DNA of 5,877 bases. Source: Fibrobacter sp. (lineage in GTDB: Bacteria > Fibrobacterota > Fibrobacteria > Fibrobacterales > Fibrobacteraceae). The notes below the pieces were generated by a model. The model was not told the DNA's origin, did no database searches, and saw nothing but the letters and a program-made list of their open reading frames with translations. Shown piece by piece: positions 5,446-5,877 of this stretch (its first letter is position 1; the number at the start of each line of letters is the position of its first letter). Position numbers and translations under genes: made by a program. The stretch spans positions 1-5,877 of the forward strand of contig DUVD01000061.1 of the NCBI GenBank assembly GCA_012841225.1, in the 5' to 3' direction.

Positions 5446-5877
5446 GTGCAAAAAAAGAACACTTCTTTTTTAAAAAACAGAGCCGCACCAATGGTGTTTG
5501 CGGTGGTTTTTATTTTTTCTTCTTTTCTCTCAGCACAAGAAGCAAATCTCTTTACACCCGCTAAAAAAGAAACTCGGATTGAAATTCAAGACTCCTCCAA
5601 AAACAGCTCCATTATTTTAAATGTTGACATTTTTGGTGAAGGCGCCATTGGCTCTTATTACGTTTTATGGAGCACTTTAGATTATTCCGATGAAATGAAA
5701 AGCATCTTAACTACAAGAGATTTTGCACGGGACGAGTTTTTTATGCAAAACATCGACCGCGAGCAGTTTGAACAAGAACGAATGCTACAGCTCTTTGAAG
5801 ACAAAAAAAAGGCCTACTTCGCCATTTTTCCAGAAGAAGCACTTAAAGCCCTTGAAGATGAAAATCGAGACAAATAA
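5446..5877 (+). CDS. Small secreted protein of unknown function
   Basis: I do not recognise this 143-residue protein. It has a classic signal peptide: basic start (KKNTSFLKNR, 3-12), hydrophobic core MVFAVVFIFSSFL (16-28) and likely cleavage after LSA (28-30) before Gln. There is no lipobox cysteine and no second membrane segment. The mature part of about 113 residues begins with a polar linker (31-54), then a strand-like stretch SIILNVDIFGEGAIGSYYVL (55-74), then a charged, probably helical half (about 82-143) rich in Asp, Glu, Lys and Phe. It has no cysteine. The GTG start is preferred over ATG 5491 because the latter removes the basic part of the signal; GGGA (5435-5438) lies seven bases before the GTG. 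It ends in TAA at the last window base, so it is complete. Residues 78-95 might be a binding surface, but no function can be assigned. Confidence 0.75.
   Translation: MQKKNTSFLKNRAAPMVFAVVFIFSSFLSAQEANLFTPAKKETRIEIQDSSKNSSIILNVDIFGEGAIGSYYVLWSTLDYSDEMKSILTTRDFARDEFFMQNIDREQFEQERMLQLFEDKKKAYFAIFPEEALKALEDENRDK

Noticed and set aside
1..5877. A defence, mobile or secondary-metabolite system
   Set aside because: No transposase, integrase, toxin-antitoxin pair, CRISPR repeat, nuclease island or biosynthetic gene is visible; five of the seven genes are recognisable housekeeping or division genes.

Overview
The window holds ordinary bacterial housekeeping genes in two divergent groups that share a very short start region near position 3370-3410. 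The leftward group, in transcription order, is ftsX, envC-like, holB and the beginning of a probable recJ that runs off the left edge. The rightward group is a YbbR-domain gene, tsaD and a small secreted protein of unknown function. Coding density is very high: two 4-base ATGA overlaps (envC/holB and ybbR/tsaD), a 6-base gap (ftsX/envC), a possible 14-base overlap (holB/recJ), and only two spacers, of 43 and 71 bases. I see no mobile element, CRISPR array, rRNA or tRNA.

The organism looks like a Gram-negative bacterium of moderately low GC. Signs of this are an EnvC-type amidase activator beside ftsX, signal peptides leading to a periplasm, and a YbbR-domain inner-membrane protein. The holB product carries an insertion between its zinc module and Walker B region that, from memory, resembles delta-prime subunits of the Fibrobacterota-Chlorobi-Bacteroidota group. 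My best guess is that group, with Fibrobacterota or a relative as an unproven candidate.

Functionally, ftsX and envC encode two parts of one machine. FtsX is the membrane protein that, with the ATPase FtsE, controls an EnvC-like activator of septal peptidoglycan amidases. FtsE and the amidase must be encoded elsewhere. The next two leftward genes concern DNA: a clamp-loader subunit and probably a single-strand exonuclease. In the rightward group, tsaD makes the universal tRNA modification t6A, while the YbbR protein and the last gene are envelope or exported proteins of uncertain role.

I found no convincing new multi-gene system. The items most worth a second look are the unrecognised secreted protein at the right end, the compact divergent control region, the ftsX-envC pair without ftsE, and the degenerate LytM domain of EnvC.
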